DNA of 64,000 nucleotides from SXTU01 sp964496695. Its GTDB lineage: Bacteria; Verrucomicrobiota; Verrucomicrobiia; Limisphaerales; SXTU01. Numbering within the stretch: the first letter of the stretch is position 1; the number at the start of each line of letters is the position of its first letter. The stretch covers positions 50,785-114,784 of the forward strand of contig CAZCBE010000007.1 in the NCBI GenBank assembly GCA_964496695.1, in the 5' to 3' direction. The notes beneath the pieces are model-generated. The model was given only the letters and a program-made list of their open reading frames with translations. It ran no database searches and had not been told where the DNA came from. The translations under genes and the position numbers were made by a program. Positions 8,718 to 17,556 of the stretch are shown here, one piece after another.

Positions 8718-9096
8718 GCCCTGACTGTCAGGGCCGACGCATCAAAAACTTGAAGAAATCCCTTCGGAAGAAGCGGATGGCCATTCCATTGGTGGCGGTG
8801 CTGAACGACCAGGCAATGATAACTTTGACTGACGAATGGGGACTGACGAATGAAACGAGGCGGGGAGGCGGTTCGGCACGCCGCTTTTATTCGTCAGTCC
8901 CCATTCGCCAGTCCGTTCTTCGCTTTTGATGCGTCAGCCCTGCCCTAACAGTGGGGAGGGCGCAGCTTGACACTGCCCCGAAATCCCCCGGAGTGCGGGT
9001 CTGTGACCCGCAGCAACTTTCGAGCGACCATCCCGCTGGCAGGAATGAACGGCAACGGACGAGGGCTGCGGGTCGCAGGCCCGCGCCTGGGCGCAA
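8718..9096. repeat. Nested inverted-repeat elements in intergenic region 8622-9368 (left part)
   Basis: An outer pair (8729-8747 and 8924-8942; words CGACGCATCAAAA / TTTTGATGCGTC) encloses an inner pair (8828-8852 and 8889-8913; repeated GACTGACGAATGGGGACTGA). The outer left arm begins with the palindrome GGCCCTGACTGTCAGGGCC. Next to it, 8993-9096 holds two hairpins around GTGCGGGTCTGTGACCCGCA and GCTGCGGGTCGCAGGCCCGC. This looks like one element inserted into another. No gene is seen. Confidence 0.75.
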
Positions 9097-9122
9097 AACA
9101 GGTTTTAAGCACACCGCCAAAT

Positions 9123-9285
9123 CTCATTAGCACCCGGCTTCAGCCGGGTGAAAGCGGGTGGTGCAAGGGCGAACCGTTTCAACGGTTTGCCCCAGCAGGC
9201 GGTTGGTGCGGCTGGCACCAGCCGTTGAAACGGCTGGCCATCGTGCGGTTGCCCCAACCCCCGGCTGAAGCCGGGTGCTAATGAG
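9123..9285. repeat. 163-bp composite element with perfect 26-bp terminal inverted repeats
   Basis: The arms 9123-9148 (beginning CTCATTAGCACCCGGCTTCA) and 9260-9285 are exact reverse complements, and each contains a small hairpin. The centre carries a second inverted pair (GAACCGTTTCAACGG and CCGTTGAAACGGC). It lies 83 bases upstream of the metallohydrolase start, and no coding sequence lies inside. Confidence 0.9.
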
Positions 9286-9368
9286 AGCAACCCAAAACCT
9301 GATTTGCGCCCCCCGCGCCCCCCGAACTCCCGGCTTCCCGTTCGCGCGCGCTTGGCTAGATTCCTTGC

Positions 9369-10985
9369 ATGACCAAGTGCCTGCTCCGCGTTTCGCTGTG
9401 CCTGCTCCTCGCGTGCCTCGCCAGTCAAGCGGCCGACCCGGTCGCCACGTTCCCGGTCTATGGCGACATTATTGATTCGGTGACCGGCAAGCCGCTTGCC
9501 GCGCGGCTCTACCTGCGCAGCGATGCCGATGGCAAGTGGCACTTCCCCCGGTCAGTCCCGCCGTTCGGCGCCGCCGTGCGCTACGAGCGCAAGAGCGGTT
9601 TCAACACGAACTCCGTCGAGTATCATACATCGCTCTCGGCGCACCAGTGGGTCGCCGAGCTGCCGCCGGGCAATTACACCGCCGTGGTCGAGCGCGGGAA
9701 GGAGTATCTGCCGCTGACGAACCGGTTCACGGTCGCGGCCAAACCGGTGGAGGTGAAACTGCCGCTCAAACGCTGGGTGAACATGGCCGAGCGCGGGTGG
9801 TTCAGCGGCGACGCCCACAACCATCGCGCCCCTGCCGAGTTGGAGACCGCCATGCTCGCCGATGACGTTAACGTAGCCCTGCCGATGGTGGATTGGACCA
9901 CGGTGGACACCATTTCACCCGCTTTGAGCGACCGGAACATGAAGGGGAGCTATGGCGGAAAACCCGTGGTGGTGGACCCGACGCACGTCTGGTATCCGCG
10001 CAACACGGAATACGAGATCTTCCGCTCCGGCGGAAAGAACCACACGCTCGGCGCGTTCCTCATCGTGGGGCACAAGGAGCGGTTTGACATCCCCGTGTTC
10101 CCGCTGCGGCGCGTGTCCGAGCGGGCGCACGCGGAGGGCGGGCTGATTGATCTGGAGAAGCACAACTGGAACTGGTCCATGCCCATCGTGCCGGTGCTCA
10201 AGCCGGACCTGTTCGAGCTGGCGAACAACCACCACTGGCGCGTGGAGTATGGGGTGCGCAACTGGGCGGTGCCTGCGCCGAAGTGGATGAAGTTGCCTGG
10301 TAACGGCACGGGCACCGACACCGAGGAAGCGTGGACGCACTACGGCTTTCAGTCTTACTACGCGCTGCTCAACTGCGGCTTTCGCTTGAAACCGACGGCG
10401 GGCACCGCGAACGGTGTGCATCCCGTGCCGCTGGGTTTCAGCCGCGTGTATGTGCATTGCGAAGGCGGCTTCAGCTACGAGAAGTGGATGAAGGGGCTGG
10501 GCGAGGGGAGGAGTTTTGTGACGACGGGGCCGATGCTGGTCGCAACTGTCAATGGGGAAAAGCCTGGGACACTCTTTCGCTCGCGTGGGAAGTTCACTGC
10601 AAAGGTTGGAGTCGAAAGTGATTCAACACTTGGAAACTCAACATCGGAGGTGTTGTTGAACGGTGAGGTGGTGACGCAGAGCAAGTCCGGTGGTGGAACC
10701 AAAGGAGGCGCGATGTCGTATCTCGAACTTGACCAATCGGGGTGGATTGCAGTCAGACAATTCGTCAAACAACCCGACGGCCGTCTCCGCTTCGCCCACT
10801 CCGCGCCGTGGTGGGTGGAAATCGAGGGCAAGCCGCTCTGGCCCCGGCGCGAGCAGGCAGACTGGTTCGTCCAGCGCACCGAGGAGGAGATCGCCCGCAA
10901 CACCGGCGTCCTCTCCGCCGAGCAGCTCGCCGAGTTCCACGAAGCCCTCGCCGCCTGGAAGAAAATCCAGGCGACTGCAAAGTAG
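9369..10985 (+). CDS. Secreted CehA/McbA-like metallohydrolase (PHP-type fold)
   Basis: 538 aa with signal peptide (MTKCLLRVSLCLLLACLASQ-AA). Residues about 20-130 are a carboxypeptidase-regulatory-like beta domain (YGDIIDSVTGKPLAARLYLR). The motif WFSGDAHNHR gives D148, H150 and H152, the metal site typical of CehA/McbA and PHP relatives, with later candidates in HTLGAFLIVGHKE and ...YVHCEGGFSYEKWMKGLGEGRSFVTTGPML, the family's C-terminal signature. The family includes a carbaryl esterase and many uncharacterised hydrolases; substrate is unknown here. ATG at 9369 directly precedes the signal peptide. Confidence 0.85.
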   Translation: MTKCLLRVSLCLLLACLASQAADPVATFPVYGDIIDSVTGKPLAARLYLRSDADGKWHFPRSVPPFGAAVRYERKSGFNTNSVEYHTSLSAHQWVAELPPGNYTAVVERGKEYLPLTNRFTVAAKPVEVKLPLKRWVNMAERGWFSGDAHNHRAPAELETAMLADDVNVALPMVDWTTVDTISPALSDRNMKGSYGGKPVVVDPTHVWYPRNTEYEIFRSGGKNHTLGAFLIVGHKERFDIPVFPLRRVSERAHAEGGLIDLEKHNWNWSMPIVPVLKPDLFELANNHHWRVEYGVRNWAVPAPKWMKLPGNGTGTDTEEAWTHYGFQSYYALLNCGFRLKPTAGTANGVHPVPLGFSRVYVHCEGGFSYEKWMKGLGEGRSFVTTGPMLVATVNGEKPGTLFRSRGKFTAKVGVESDSTLGNSTSEVLLNGEVVTQSKSGGGTKGGAMSYLELDQSGWIAVRQFVKQPDGRLRFAHSAPWWVEIEGKPLWPRREQADWFVQRTEEEIARNTGVLSAEQLAEFHEALAAWKKIQATAK

Positions 10986-10998
10986 GGGTGACGGAAGC

Positions 10999-11217
10999 GC
11001 GCCAGCGTCTTGGAGTGCGGTGGCAGAGCGCAGCGGCGACACCGCTTTCGAGCGCACCGCGTCTCACGAAAATCCGAACCGTCCAGACGTAAGCCAATCG
11101 TCAATGTTTCTCGACTATTGCCACGCCGCACCGCCATGGAAACTCGCCGCCCGTCCCTCCGCTTCGAAAGCGGCGTCGCCGCTGCGCTCTGCCGCCGCAC
11201 TCCAAGACCTCGCGGGC
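10999..11217. repeat. Composite inverted-repeat element in intergenic region 10986-11377
   Basis: Arms 10999-11054 and 11162-11217 are near-perfect reverse complements of about 56 bases (GCGCCAGCGTCTTGGAGTGC and ACCGCTTTCGAGCG in the left arm). Shorter relatives sit at 54867-54992 and 57259-57388. The remaining 160 bases up to the ABC gene contain no recognisable gene. Confidence 0.85.
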
Positions 11218-11377
11218 TTCTCGCGCTGCCCACCGAGCGGAAACCGGTCTTCCACGGACAGCAAAAAACCAAAATTTTCTTTGAACGAAAGCCTCAAACT
11301 TTGTCTAAATCGCCGGAAACCTTGACAGGCCATGCACAATACGCGCCGTCACATGACCGGGCAGCCGGAGCAGCCAC

Positions 11378-12325
11378 ATGATTAAAGTCGAAAATTTGAC
11401 CAAGATGTTCGGGCCGAAGAAGGCCGTGAACGATGTTTCCTTCACCGTCGCTCGCGGCGAGGTGCTGGGCTTCCTCGGGCCTAACGGCGCGGGCAAGTCC
11501 ACCACCATGCGCATGGTGACAGGCTTCCTCCCGCCCACCGCCGGACGTGTCACCATTGGCACGCACGACATGCTGGAGGATCCCGTGCCCGCCAAGCGAC
11601 TCATCGGCTACCTGCCGGAGTCCGCCCCGTGCTACAGCGACATGACCGTGCATGGCTTCCTCGCGTTCACGGCGGAGATCCGCGGCCTGCGCGGGGACGA
11701 CGTGAAGAAGGCCGTGCATCGCGCGGTCGAGATGTGCTTCCTGGAAAACGTCCTGCACCAGAGCGTGGACACGCTCTCGAAGGGCTACCGCCACCGCACC
11801 TGCTTCGCGCAGTCCATCATCCACGACCCCGAGATTCTCGTGATGGACGAACCGACCGACGGCCTGGACCCGAACCAGAAGCACGAAATCCGGCAGCTCA
11901 TCAAGCGGATGGGCGAGAAGAAGGCGATCATCTTCAGCACGCACATCCTCGAAGAAGTCGAGGCCGTGTGCTCGCGGGCCATGATCATTGACCGGGGCAC
12001 GGTCGTGGCCAACGGCACGCCGCAGGAACTCAAGCGCAAGGCCCCGAACGCCGGCGGGATCTTGCTGCGTGTGAGCGGCGTGGCGGCGGAAGCCGTGACC
12101 GGCAAACTGCGTGCCGTGGACGGCACGGAGCGGGTGCAGCTCGTGAAGGAAGAGGGCGGCACCGTGACCGTGCGCGTGCTGCCAAAGTCGTCGTCCAACG
12201 GGGAGTTCAGCAAGGCCGTGAGTGCGGCCGCGCAGGGCTGGCGCATCGAGGAGCTGCACACCGAGGAAGGCAAGCTGGACGAGTATTTCCGCAGCATCAC
12301 CGCGTCGGACACGTTGAAGAAGTAG
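11378..12325 (+). CDS. ABC transporter ATP-binding protein (GldA/CcmA type)
   Basis: 315 aa. Walker A is GPNGAGKST (about residues 36-44), the ABC signature region is TLSKGYRHR, Walker B is ILVMDEPTDGLDP, and the switch His lies in FSTHILEEVEAV. The last about 90 residues form the regulatory tail usual in exporter ATPases of this group. It opens a four-gene set with an ABC-2 permease, a GldG-like protein and a DUF4340 protein, a conserved arrangement in Bacteroidota, Verrucomicrobiota and Proteobacteria. The substrate is unknown; in gliding Bacteroidota GldA/F/G relate to motility and secretion, which cannot be assumed here. Confidence 0.93.
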   Translation: MIKVENLTKMFGPKKAVNDVSFTVARGEVLGFLGPNGAGKSTTMRMVTGFLPPTAGRVTIGTHDMLEDPVPAKRLIGYLPESAPCYSDMTVHGFLAFTAEIRGLRGDDVKKAVHRAVEMCFLENVLHQSVDTLSKGYRHRTCFAQSIIHDPEILVMDEPTDGLDPNQKHEIRQLIKRMGEKKAIIFSTHILEEVEAVCSRAMIIDRGTVVANGTPQELKRKAPNAGGILLRVSGVAAEAVTGKLRAVDGTERVQLVKEEGGTVTVRVLPKSSSNGEFSKAVSAAAQGWRIEELHTEEGKLDEYFRSITASDTLKK

Positions 12326-12327
12326 AA

Positions 12328-12455
12328 GTTCCAATGGCCAAGTTCCAAATTCCAAAGAAGCTCCAAGTTCCAAGCTCCAAAGCGGGCGTGGCAGAGCATT
12401 GGAATTTGGAGTTTGGAATTTGTTTGGAGCTTGGGATTTGAGATTTGGAGTTTTG
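12328..12455. repeat. Imperfect inverted-repeat element in operon spacer (TTCCAA family)
   Basis: The spacer between the ATPase and permease genes is filled by repeated AAGTTCCAAATTCCAAAG-like words (12328-12380) and their complements (about 12400-12455, TTTGGAATTTG, TTTGGAGCTTGGGATTTGAG). The transcript could fold as one long imperfect hairpin. Confidence 0.8.
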
Positions 12456-12460
12456 AAACC

Positions 12461-13210
12461 ATGAGCAATTCACTTGGCAATATTAAGACCATCGCGAAGC
12501 GCGAACTCAGCGCTTACTTCGCGTCGCCGGTGGCCTACGTCTTCATCGTCATCTTCCTCCTGCTGACCGGGTTTTTCACCTTCATGGTCGGTGGGTTCTT
12601 CGAGCGCAACGAGGCGTCGCTGATCTCGTTCTTCCTCTGGCACCCGTGGCTGTATCTCTTCCTTGTTCCGGCGGTCGGGATGCGCGTGTGGTCGGAAGAG
12701 CGGCGGCAGGGGACCATCGAACTGCTCATGACCATGCCGATCACGCCGTGGCAGGCGATTATGGGCAAGTTCCTCGCGAGCTGGGCGTTCCTCGCGCTCG
12801 CTCTCGCGCTGACCTTCCCGGTCGTGATCACCGTGAAGTATCTCGGCAATCCCGACCTCGGCGTCGTGGCCGGTGGTTATATTGGGAGCCTGCTGCTGGC
12901 GGGTGCCTATCTGGCTATCACCTGCCTCACCTCTGCACTCACGCGCAACCAGGTCATCGCGTTCATCATCTCGGTGGTCATCTGCCTCTTCCTCATCCTC
13001 GCGGGCTGGCCGCCGGTGACGAGCATCCTCACCAAGGCGCTGCCGGACAACCGCTGGATCGTGGAACTGGTCTCCGCGTTCAGCGTGATGACGCACTTCG
13101 AGGATTTCCAGCGCGGCGTGGTGGACTCGCGGCACCTGCTGTTTTTCCTGTCGGTCATCGGCTTCTCCCTCTTCAGCACGAGCGTCGCCCTGCGCGGCCT
13201 GCGTTCCTGA
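12461..13210 (+). CDS. ABC-2 type transporter permease (GldF-like)
   Basis: 249 aa from the ATG at 12461; an in-frame ATG at 12413 lies inside the repeat element and would add an unlikely N-terminus. Six hydrophobic segments are visible, e.g. VAYVFIVIFLLLTGFFTF, FLASWAFLALALALTFPVVI and VIAFIISVVICLFLILAGW. The motif GMRVWSEERRQGTIELLMTM is typical of ABC-2 permeases of the GldF/NosY group. It presumably forms the membrane channel for the ATPase encoded upstream. Confidence 0.92.
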   Translation: MSNSLGNIKTIAKRELSAYFASPVAYVFIVIFLLLTGFFTFMVGGFFERNEASLISFFLWHPWLYLFLVPAVGMRVWSEERRQGTIELLMTMPITPWQAIMGKFLASWAFLALALALTFPVVITVKYLGNPDLGVVAGGYIGSLLLAGAYLAITCLTSALTRNQVIAFIISVVICLFLILAGWPPVTSILTKALPDNRWIVELVSAFSVMTHFEDFQRGVVDSRHLLFFLSVIGFSLFSTSVALRGLRS

Positions 13211-13211
13211 A

Positions 13212-13311
13212 AACCACGAACCACTAACCGGCACTAATGAACACTAATCCGAACCAATTTTCACCCTGCTTGGCTGCCTTCATTAGTGCCAGTTAGTGCG
13301 GGTCAGTGGTT
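13212..13311. repeat. Inverted-repeat element in operon spacer (AACCAC...CACTAATG family)
   Basis: Arms 13212-13240 (ACCACTAACCGGCACTAATG) and 13280-13311 (CATTAGTGCCAGTTAGTG) pair imperfectly around a 39-base centre. A related element with the same words lies at 60797-60883, upstream of valS. Confidence 0.8.
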
Positions 13312-13327
13312 CAAATCATTTCCGAGC

Positions 13328-15232
13328 ATGAAACAGAAGAAACTCGAAACGCTGCTCTACTCCGCCGTCGGCATCGCCGCCATGGCGTTGATCCTCGTGG
13401 CCGTGAACTACATTGCCGCGACCTTCCGGTCGCGCGTGGACCTCACGGCCGACAAGCTCTACACGCTCTCCGACGGCACCAAGAAGATCGTCGGCAAGCT
13501 GGATACGAAGGTCAAAATCCGCCTCTACTATTCGCAGCGCGACAACGCCATGCCGGTCTTCCTCAAGACCTATGCGCAGCGCGTCGAGGACCTGCTGACC
13601 GAACTGCGCCAGCAGTCCAAGTTCATCGAGATCGAGAAGCTGGACCCGCAGCCCGACTCCGACGCGGAAGACTCCGCGAACCTCGACGGCGTCGAAGGCC
13701 AGCCCACGCAGACGGGCGACAAAATATACCTCGGCATCTCGATCAACTGCCTCGACCAGAAGGTCGCCTTGCCGTTCCTCTCGCCGGAGCGCGAGAAGCT
13801 GCTGGAGTATGACCTCGCCCGCGCCATCGCGCGCGTCGCCAACCCGACCAAGCCCGTGGTCGGCATCATGTCCGCGCTCCCCATCTTTGGCGCGCCGATG
13901 AATCCGATGATGATGCGCATGGGCCAGCCGGGCGGCCAGCAGCCCCCGTGGTATCTGATCAGCGAACTCAAGAACGACTTCGACGTGAAGCAGCTCGAAA
14001 TGACCGTCACGGAAATCCCCGCCGACGTGAAGGTGCTGCTTGTCGTCCACCCGCGTGACATCACCGACGCGACGCAGTTCGCGATTGACCAGTTCATCCT
14101 GCGCGGCGGCAAGCTGGTGGCCTACCTCGATCCCGTTTCCTACCTCGACCAGCAGCGCCAGGGCGGCAACCCGATGATGGGCGGCGGTCCGCCGACGAGT
14201 TCGACCTTGGACAAGCTGCTCGCCGCGTGGGGCATCGGCTTTGACAAGACCAAGTGCGTTGCGGACATGAAGTATGCGACCCGCATGGGCCGCGGCCAGC
14301 GCGTGGAGCAGCAGCCCGCCGTGCTGTCGCTGACGGTTGAGGCGATTGACCGGAACGACATTTCCACCAGCCAGGTGGACAGTCTGATGATCGGCTTCGG
14401 CGGCGCGTTCACCGGCATGCCGGTCGAGGGTTTGAAGAAGACCGACCTCATCAAGTCCACGTCGCAGTCCCAGCTCGTCGAGGGTTTCCTCGCCCAGATG
14501 TCGGGCGAGGCCATCGTCAAGGACTTCAAGCCCAGCAACACAGAATACGCCTTGGCCATCAAGCTGAGCGGCAAGTTCAAGACCGCCTTCCCGAACGGCA
14601 AGCCGGACGCCGCCCCGCCCGCGCCGGGCGAGGAGAAGAAGGAAGCGCCGAAGAACGACGCGCTCAAGGAAACGAAGGAGGACAACCATGTCATCCTGGT
14701 GGCCGATGCGGACATGCTCGCCGACCAGTTCTGCGTGCAAATCCAGGACTTCTTCGGCCAGCGCGTCGCCATCCCGCGGAATGGCAACGTGAACCTGGCG
14801 CAGAACTTCGTGGAGCAGATGGCCGGCGACACGGCGCTGATGAACACCCGCAGCCGTGCGATTGTGCAGCGCCAGTTCACGCGTGTGCGGGACATGCAGT
14901 TGAAGGCCGAGGATTCCTACCGCGAGAAGATCAAGGGCCTCGAAGAAAGCCTGCAGAAGACCCAGACCAAGCTGAACGAACTGCAACGGAACAAGGAAAA
15001 GGGCCAGCGCTTCGTGATGTCTCCCGAGCAGCAGAAGGAACTGGAGAACTTCCGCAAGCAGGAGGCGGATGTGAAGGTGGAATTGAAGCTGCTCCGCCGC
15101 GATCTGCGCCAGGAAGTCGAGTCCATGGAAAACCGCCTCAAGTGGACAAACATCGCCGGGATGCCCCTCCTCGTGACCTTGGGCGGCATCGGCCTGGCCA
15201 TCTTCAAACGCAAACGCACGGCGGCGCGGTGA
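13328..15232 (+). CDS. GldG-family ABC transport system accessory protein
   Basis: 634 aa from the ATG at 13328. One N-terminal membrane helix (about residues 8-30, YSAVGIAAMALILVAVNYIA) is followed by RVDLTADKLYTLSDGTKKIV, the typical opening of the GldG extracytoplasmic domain. A long periplasmic region follows, with an inserted charged linker (PGEEKKEAPKNDALKETKED), a coiled coil at about residues 545-610 (EESLQKTQTKLNELQ), and a C-terminal membrane helix (MPLLVTLGGIGLAIF) with a basic KRKR tail. It presumably works with the preceding ATPase and permease. Confidence 0.9.
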   Translation: MKQKKLETLLYSAVGIAAMALILVAVNYIAATFRSRVDLTADKLYTLSDGTKKIVGKLDTKVKIRLYYSQRDNAMPVFLKTYAQRVEDLLTELRQQSKFIEIEKLDPQPDSDAEDSANLDGVEGQPTQTGDKIYLGISINCLDQKVALPFLSPEREKLLEYDLARAIARVANPTKPVVGIMSALPIFGAPMNPMMMRMGQPGGQQPPWYLISELKNDFDVKQLEMTVTEIPADVKVLLVVHPRDITDATQFAIDQFILRGGKLVAYLDPVSYLDQQRQGGNPMMGGGPPTSSTLDKLLAAWGIGFDKTKCVADMKYATRMGRGQRVEQQPAVLSLTVEAIDRNDISTSQVDSLMIGFGGAFTGMPVEGLKKTDLIKSTSQSQLVEGFLAQMSGEAIVKDFKPSNTEYALAIKLSGKFKTAFPNGKPDAAPPAPGEEKKEAPKNDALKETKEDNHVILVADADMLADQFCVQIQDFFGQRVAIPRNGNVNLAQNFVEQMAGDTALMNTRSRAIVQRQFTRVRDMQLKAEDSYREKIKGLEESLQKTQTKLNELQRNKEKGQRFVMSPEQQKELENFRKQEADVKVELKLLRRDLRQEVESMENRLKWTNIAGMPLLVTLGGIGLAIFKRKRTAAR

Positions 15233-15269
15233 ACCGCACGCCTACCCAAGCATGAACGTCCCGGAGAAA

Positions 15270-15351
15270 CGGAGTGATGGAGTGTTGGCGCATTGGAGTG
15301 CTGACTCCGCTCCAGCCGTCTCCCCACCACTCCATCACTCCACCACTCCGT
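15270..15351. repeat. Inverted-repeat element in operon spacer (GGAGTGATGGAGTG family)
   Basis: Left words CGGAGTGATGGAGTG and GGAGTGCTGACTCC pair with CACTCCATCACTCCACCACTCCG on the right. The arms are degenerate but clearly inverted. It fills the 132-base gap before the DUF4340 gene. Confidence 0.75.
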
Positions 15352-15364
15352 TCCTTTCCCTCTC

Positions 15365-16546
15365 ATGAACCGCAAGCAGCTCCTCCTCCTCCTCGCACTC
15401 GTGGCCGTCATCGGCGGCGCGGGCCTGTTCGTGAACAAGCAGCGCCAGGGCGACTGGCAGCGCTCCTCCTCCGGCGGCGGCCAGAAGCTCGCCGGCGCGC
15501 TCGACGTGAACGCCGTCACCGCCGTCAGCATCAAGTCCAGCGCGGGCGAACTGAATCTCACCAAGCAGGGCGACGCCTGGGTGGTGAAGGAGCGCGGCGA
15601 CTACGCGGCGAATTTCAGCACCATCGCGGACCTGATCCGCAAGTTCGCCGATGTGAAGGCCGTGCAGACCGAGCAGATCGGGGCCTCACAGCATGCCCGC
15701 CTCGAGTTGCAGGCCCCCGGTGACGGCGAAGGGAAGGGGACCTTGGTCGAATTGAAGGGCAAGGACGGCAAGGCGCTTAAGTCCGTCGTGCTGGGCAAGA
15801 AGCTGACCAAGAAGTCCGAAGGCGGGCCGTTCGGCGGCGGCGAGTTTCCCGTGGGCCGCTGGGTGCGCGACACCGCGAGCAAGGACACCGTCATCGTCAC
15901 CAGCGAGCAGTTCGGCGATGCCGAGCCCAAGCCGGAGAACTGGCTGGACAAGGAATTCCTCAAGGTCGAGCACCTGAAGTCCGTGGCGGTCACTTATGCG
16001 ACGAACGCCGCCGGCGGCTGGAAGGTCACCCGCGAAACCGAGGGCGGCGAGTGGAAGCTGGCCGATGTGAAGCCCACCGAGCAGGTGGACACCAACAAGC
16101 TCTCGGCCATCGGCAGCCCGCTGAGTTCGGCCTCGTTCGCCGATGTCGTCGCCGATCCGAAAGCCGACAAGCTCGGCCTCGACAAGCCCGCGACGCTCAC
16201 GCTGGAGACCTTTGACGGCTTCACCTACACGGCGAAGGCCGGCCCGGCCAGCGGCGACAATTATCCCTTCACCATCAGCGTGGCCGCCACCATCCCGAAG
16301 GCCCGCCCGGCGGGCAAGGACGAGAAGCCCGAGGACAAGGAGAAGCTGGACAAGGGATTTGCCGAGTTCGTGAAGAAGCAGGAGGAGAAGTTTGCCGCCG
16401 ACCAGAAGTTTGCCAAGTGGACCTATCTCGTCTCCAAGTGGACGCTGGACAGCGTGCTCAAGACCCGCGCGGACCTGCTGGTGGAGAAGAAGGAAGAGCC
16501 GAAGCCTGGTGAGCCGAAGGCGGGCGCGAAGCCGGAAGCCAAATAG
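15365..16546 (+). CDS. DUF4340 domain-containing protein
   Basis: 393 aa. An N-terminal membrane anchor or signal (LLLLLALVAVIGGAGLFV) precedes the DUF4340 region, recognised by VNAVTAVSIKSSAGELNLTKQGDAWVVKERGDYAANFSTI-like phrases and the duplicated beta-rich layout. The C-terminus is Lys/Glu/Pro-rich low complexity. DUF4340 genes follow GldG-like genes in many genomes, and the protein is thought to be an extracytoplasmic partner of that ABC complex; its molecular role is unknown. Confidence 0.88.
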   Translation: MNRKQLLLLLALVAVIGGAGLFVNKQRQGDWQRSSSGGGQKLAGALDVNAVTAVSIKSSAGELNLTKQGDAWVVKERGDYAANFSTIADLIRKFADVKAVQTEQIGASQHARLELQAPGDGEGKGTLVELKGKDGKALKSVVLGKKLTKKSEGGPFGGGEFPVGRWVRDTASKDTVIVTSEQFGDAEPKPENWLDKEFLKVEHLKSVAVTYATNAAGGWKVTRETEGGEWKLADVKPTEQVDTNKLSAIGSPLSSASFADVVADPKADKLGLDKPATLTLETFDGFTYTAKAGPASGDNYPFTISVAATIPKARPAGKDEKPEDKEKLDKGFAEFVKKQEEKFAADQKFAKWTYLVSKWTLDSVLKTRADLLVEKKEEPKPGEPKAGAKPEAK

Positions 16547-16571
16547 GCGGCGGACGCAGCGGAGCGCCGGT

Positions 16572-16765
16572 CTCCGACCCGGCGCGCTCATAACGTCTGC
16601 CACCGCACGCCGGGGCGAAGCCCAGCGCTCCGGTTCACGGGAAAGCGGGTCGGAACGATGGGGTCAGAAAAAGGCCGGAGCAGAGCGGCGGTTTCTTCTT
16701 TCGGGCAGGTCTTCCATTTTGACGCGTCGGCCCTGCATAAATCCTTCCCTTCAGGGTCGGTCTCA
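16572..16765. repeat. Repeat fragments upstream of the response regulator
   Basis: 16572-16592 holds GCGCCGGTCTCCGACCCGGC, whose reverse complement recurs at 55399-55421. At 16720-16765 the words GACGCGTCGGCCCTG and CAGGGTCGG form a hairpin related to the element at 8718-8748. The rest of the 279-base gap shows no gene. Confidence 0.6.
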
Positions 16766-16825
16766 TGGTTGAATTTGACCGCGCTGCCATCAGCCAGTCG
16801 GTTGGTGCGGCCGGGTGGATTGGGT

Positions 16826-17497
16826 ATGCCTGCCAAGTCGCAAAAGGCCGTCAAGAAAACCAGGGTGCTGGTGGTGGATGACCATCCGCTGGTCCGCTAC
16901 GCGCTCACCCAGTTGCTGAACAAAACGGACGATCTGGTCTGTTGCGGCGAGGCCGACGGGGTGGCCTCCGCGAGGGCGGCGATGACCCAACTGACGCCGG
17001 ACTTCGTGCTGCTGGATTTGTCGCTGGGAGATGGCGATGGGTTTGCTCTGATCAGCGAGTGGAAGGCCGCCTTGCCCGCGATGAAAGTAGTGGTCATCAG
17101 CCGGCATGACGAGGTGGTGTATGCCGAGCGGTCGCTGCGCGTGGGCGCGGATGGCTTTGTGACCAAGGAAGAGTCGCCGGACGAGGTGCTCCGCTGCATC
17201 CGCCTCGTCTTGAGCGGACGGCGCTACGTCAGCGACAAGATCGCCGTCCAGGTGACCAAGCGGTTGGCCGAGCCGTCCCCGAGCCGGGGGCGCGAAGGCA
17301 TCGAAGGACTTTCCGACCGGGAACTGCAGGTGTTCCGCATGCTGGGCGAGGGGCTGAACAACAAGGAGATCGCGCAGCGGCTGGAACTCAGTCCCAAAAC
17401 CGTCGAGACCTACCGGGACAACATCAAGCGCAAGCTTGGCCTGCCGGATTCAGTCAGCCTGATTCGCCACGCGGCGAACTGGAGCGACCGGCACTGA
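16826..17497 (+). CDS. NarL/FixJ-family (LuxR-type) response regulator
   Basis: 223 aa. The ATG at 16826 is chosen because the receiver domain begins 12 residues later (TRVLVVDDHPLVRYAL); longer in-frame starts run through repeat sequence. The receiver phospho-acceptor is D64 (FVLLDLSLGDGDG), with acidic DD in VVDDHP and the Lys in GFVTKEESPDEV. The output domain is a LuxR helix-turn-helix, LSDRELQVFRMLGEGLNNKEIAQRLELSPKTVETYRDNI. No histidine kinase is adjacent. It ends 177 bases before the first giant gene, and both giant genes carry a TACYYMT-like (NarL-type) upstream word, so it is a good candidate regulator (inference). Confidence 0.93.
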   Translation: MPAKSQKAVKKTRVLVVDDHPLVRYALTQLLNKTDDLVCCGEADGVASARAAMTQLTPDFVLLDLSLGDGDGFALISEWKAALPAMKVVVISRHDEVVYAERSLRVGADGFVTKEESPDEVLRCIRLVLSGRRYVSDKIAVQVTKRLAEPSPSRGREGIEGLSDRELQVFRMLGEGLNNKEIAQRLELSPKTVETYRDNIKRKLGLPDSVSLIRHAANWSDRH

Positions 17498-17556
17498 GCC
17501 GCCGAGCGCGGGTCACGTCGCTCTCTGCCCTCGAAGTGACCACCCTCCCCCCGGTC

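Noticed and set aside
5793..8753. 986-codon open frame on + across the lipoprotein and surface-protein genes
   Set aside because: Both - strand genes have proper signal peptides and family motifs; the + frame is an Arg/Gly/Ala/His-rich shadow.
13316..14986. 556-codon - frame opposite the GldG-like gene
   Set aside because: Low-complexity shadow composition and no recognisable motif; the + gene has clear helices and family phrases.
16658..16825. Longer N-terminus for the response regulator
   Set aside because: It translates repeat-derived DNA and adds residues not expected before a receiver domain; the ATG at 16826 gives the standard length.
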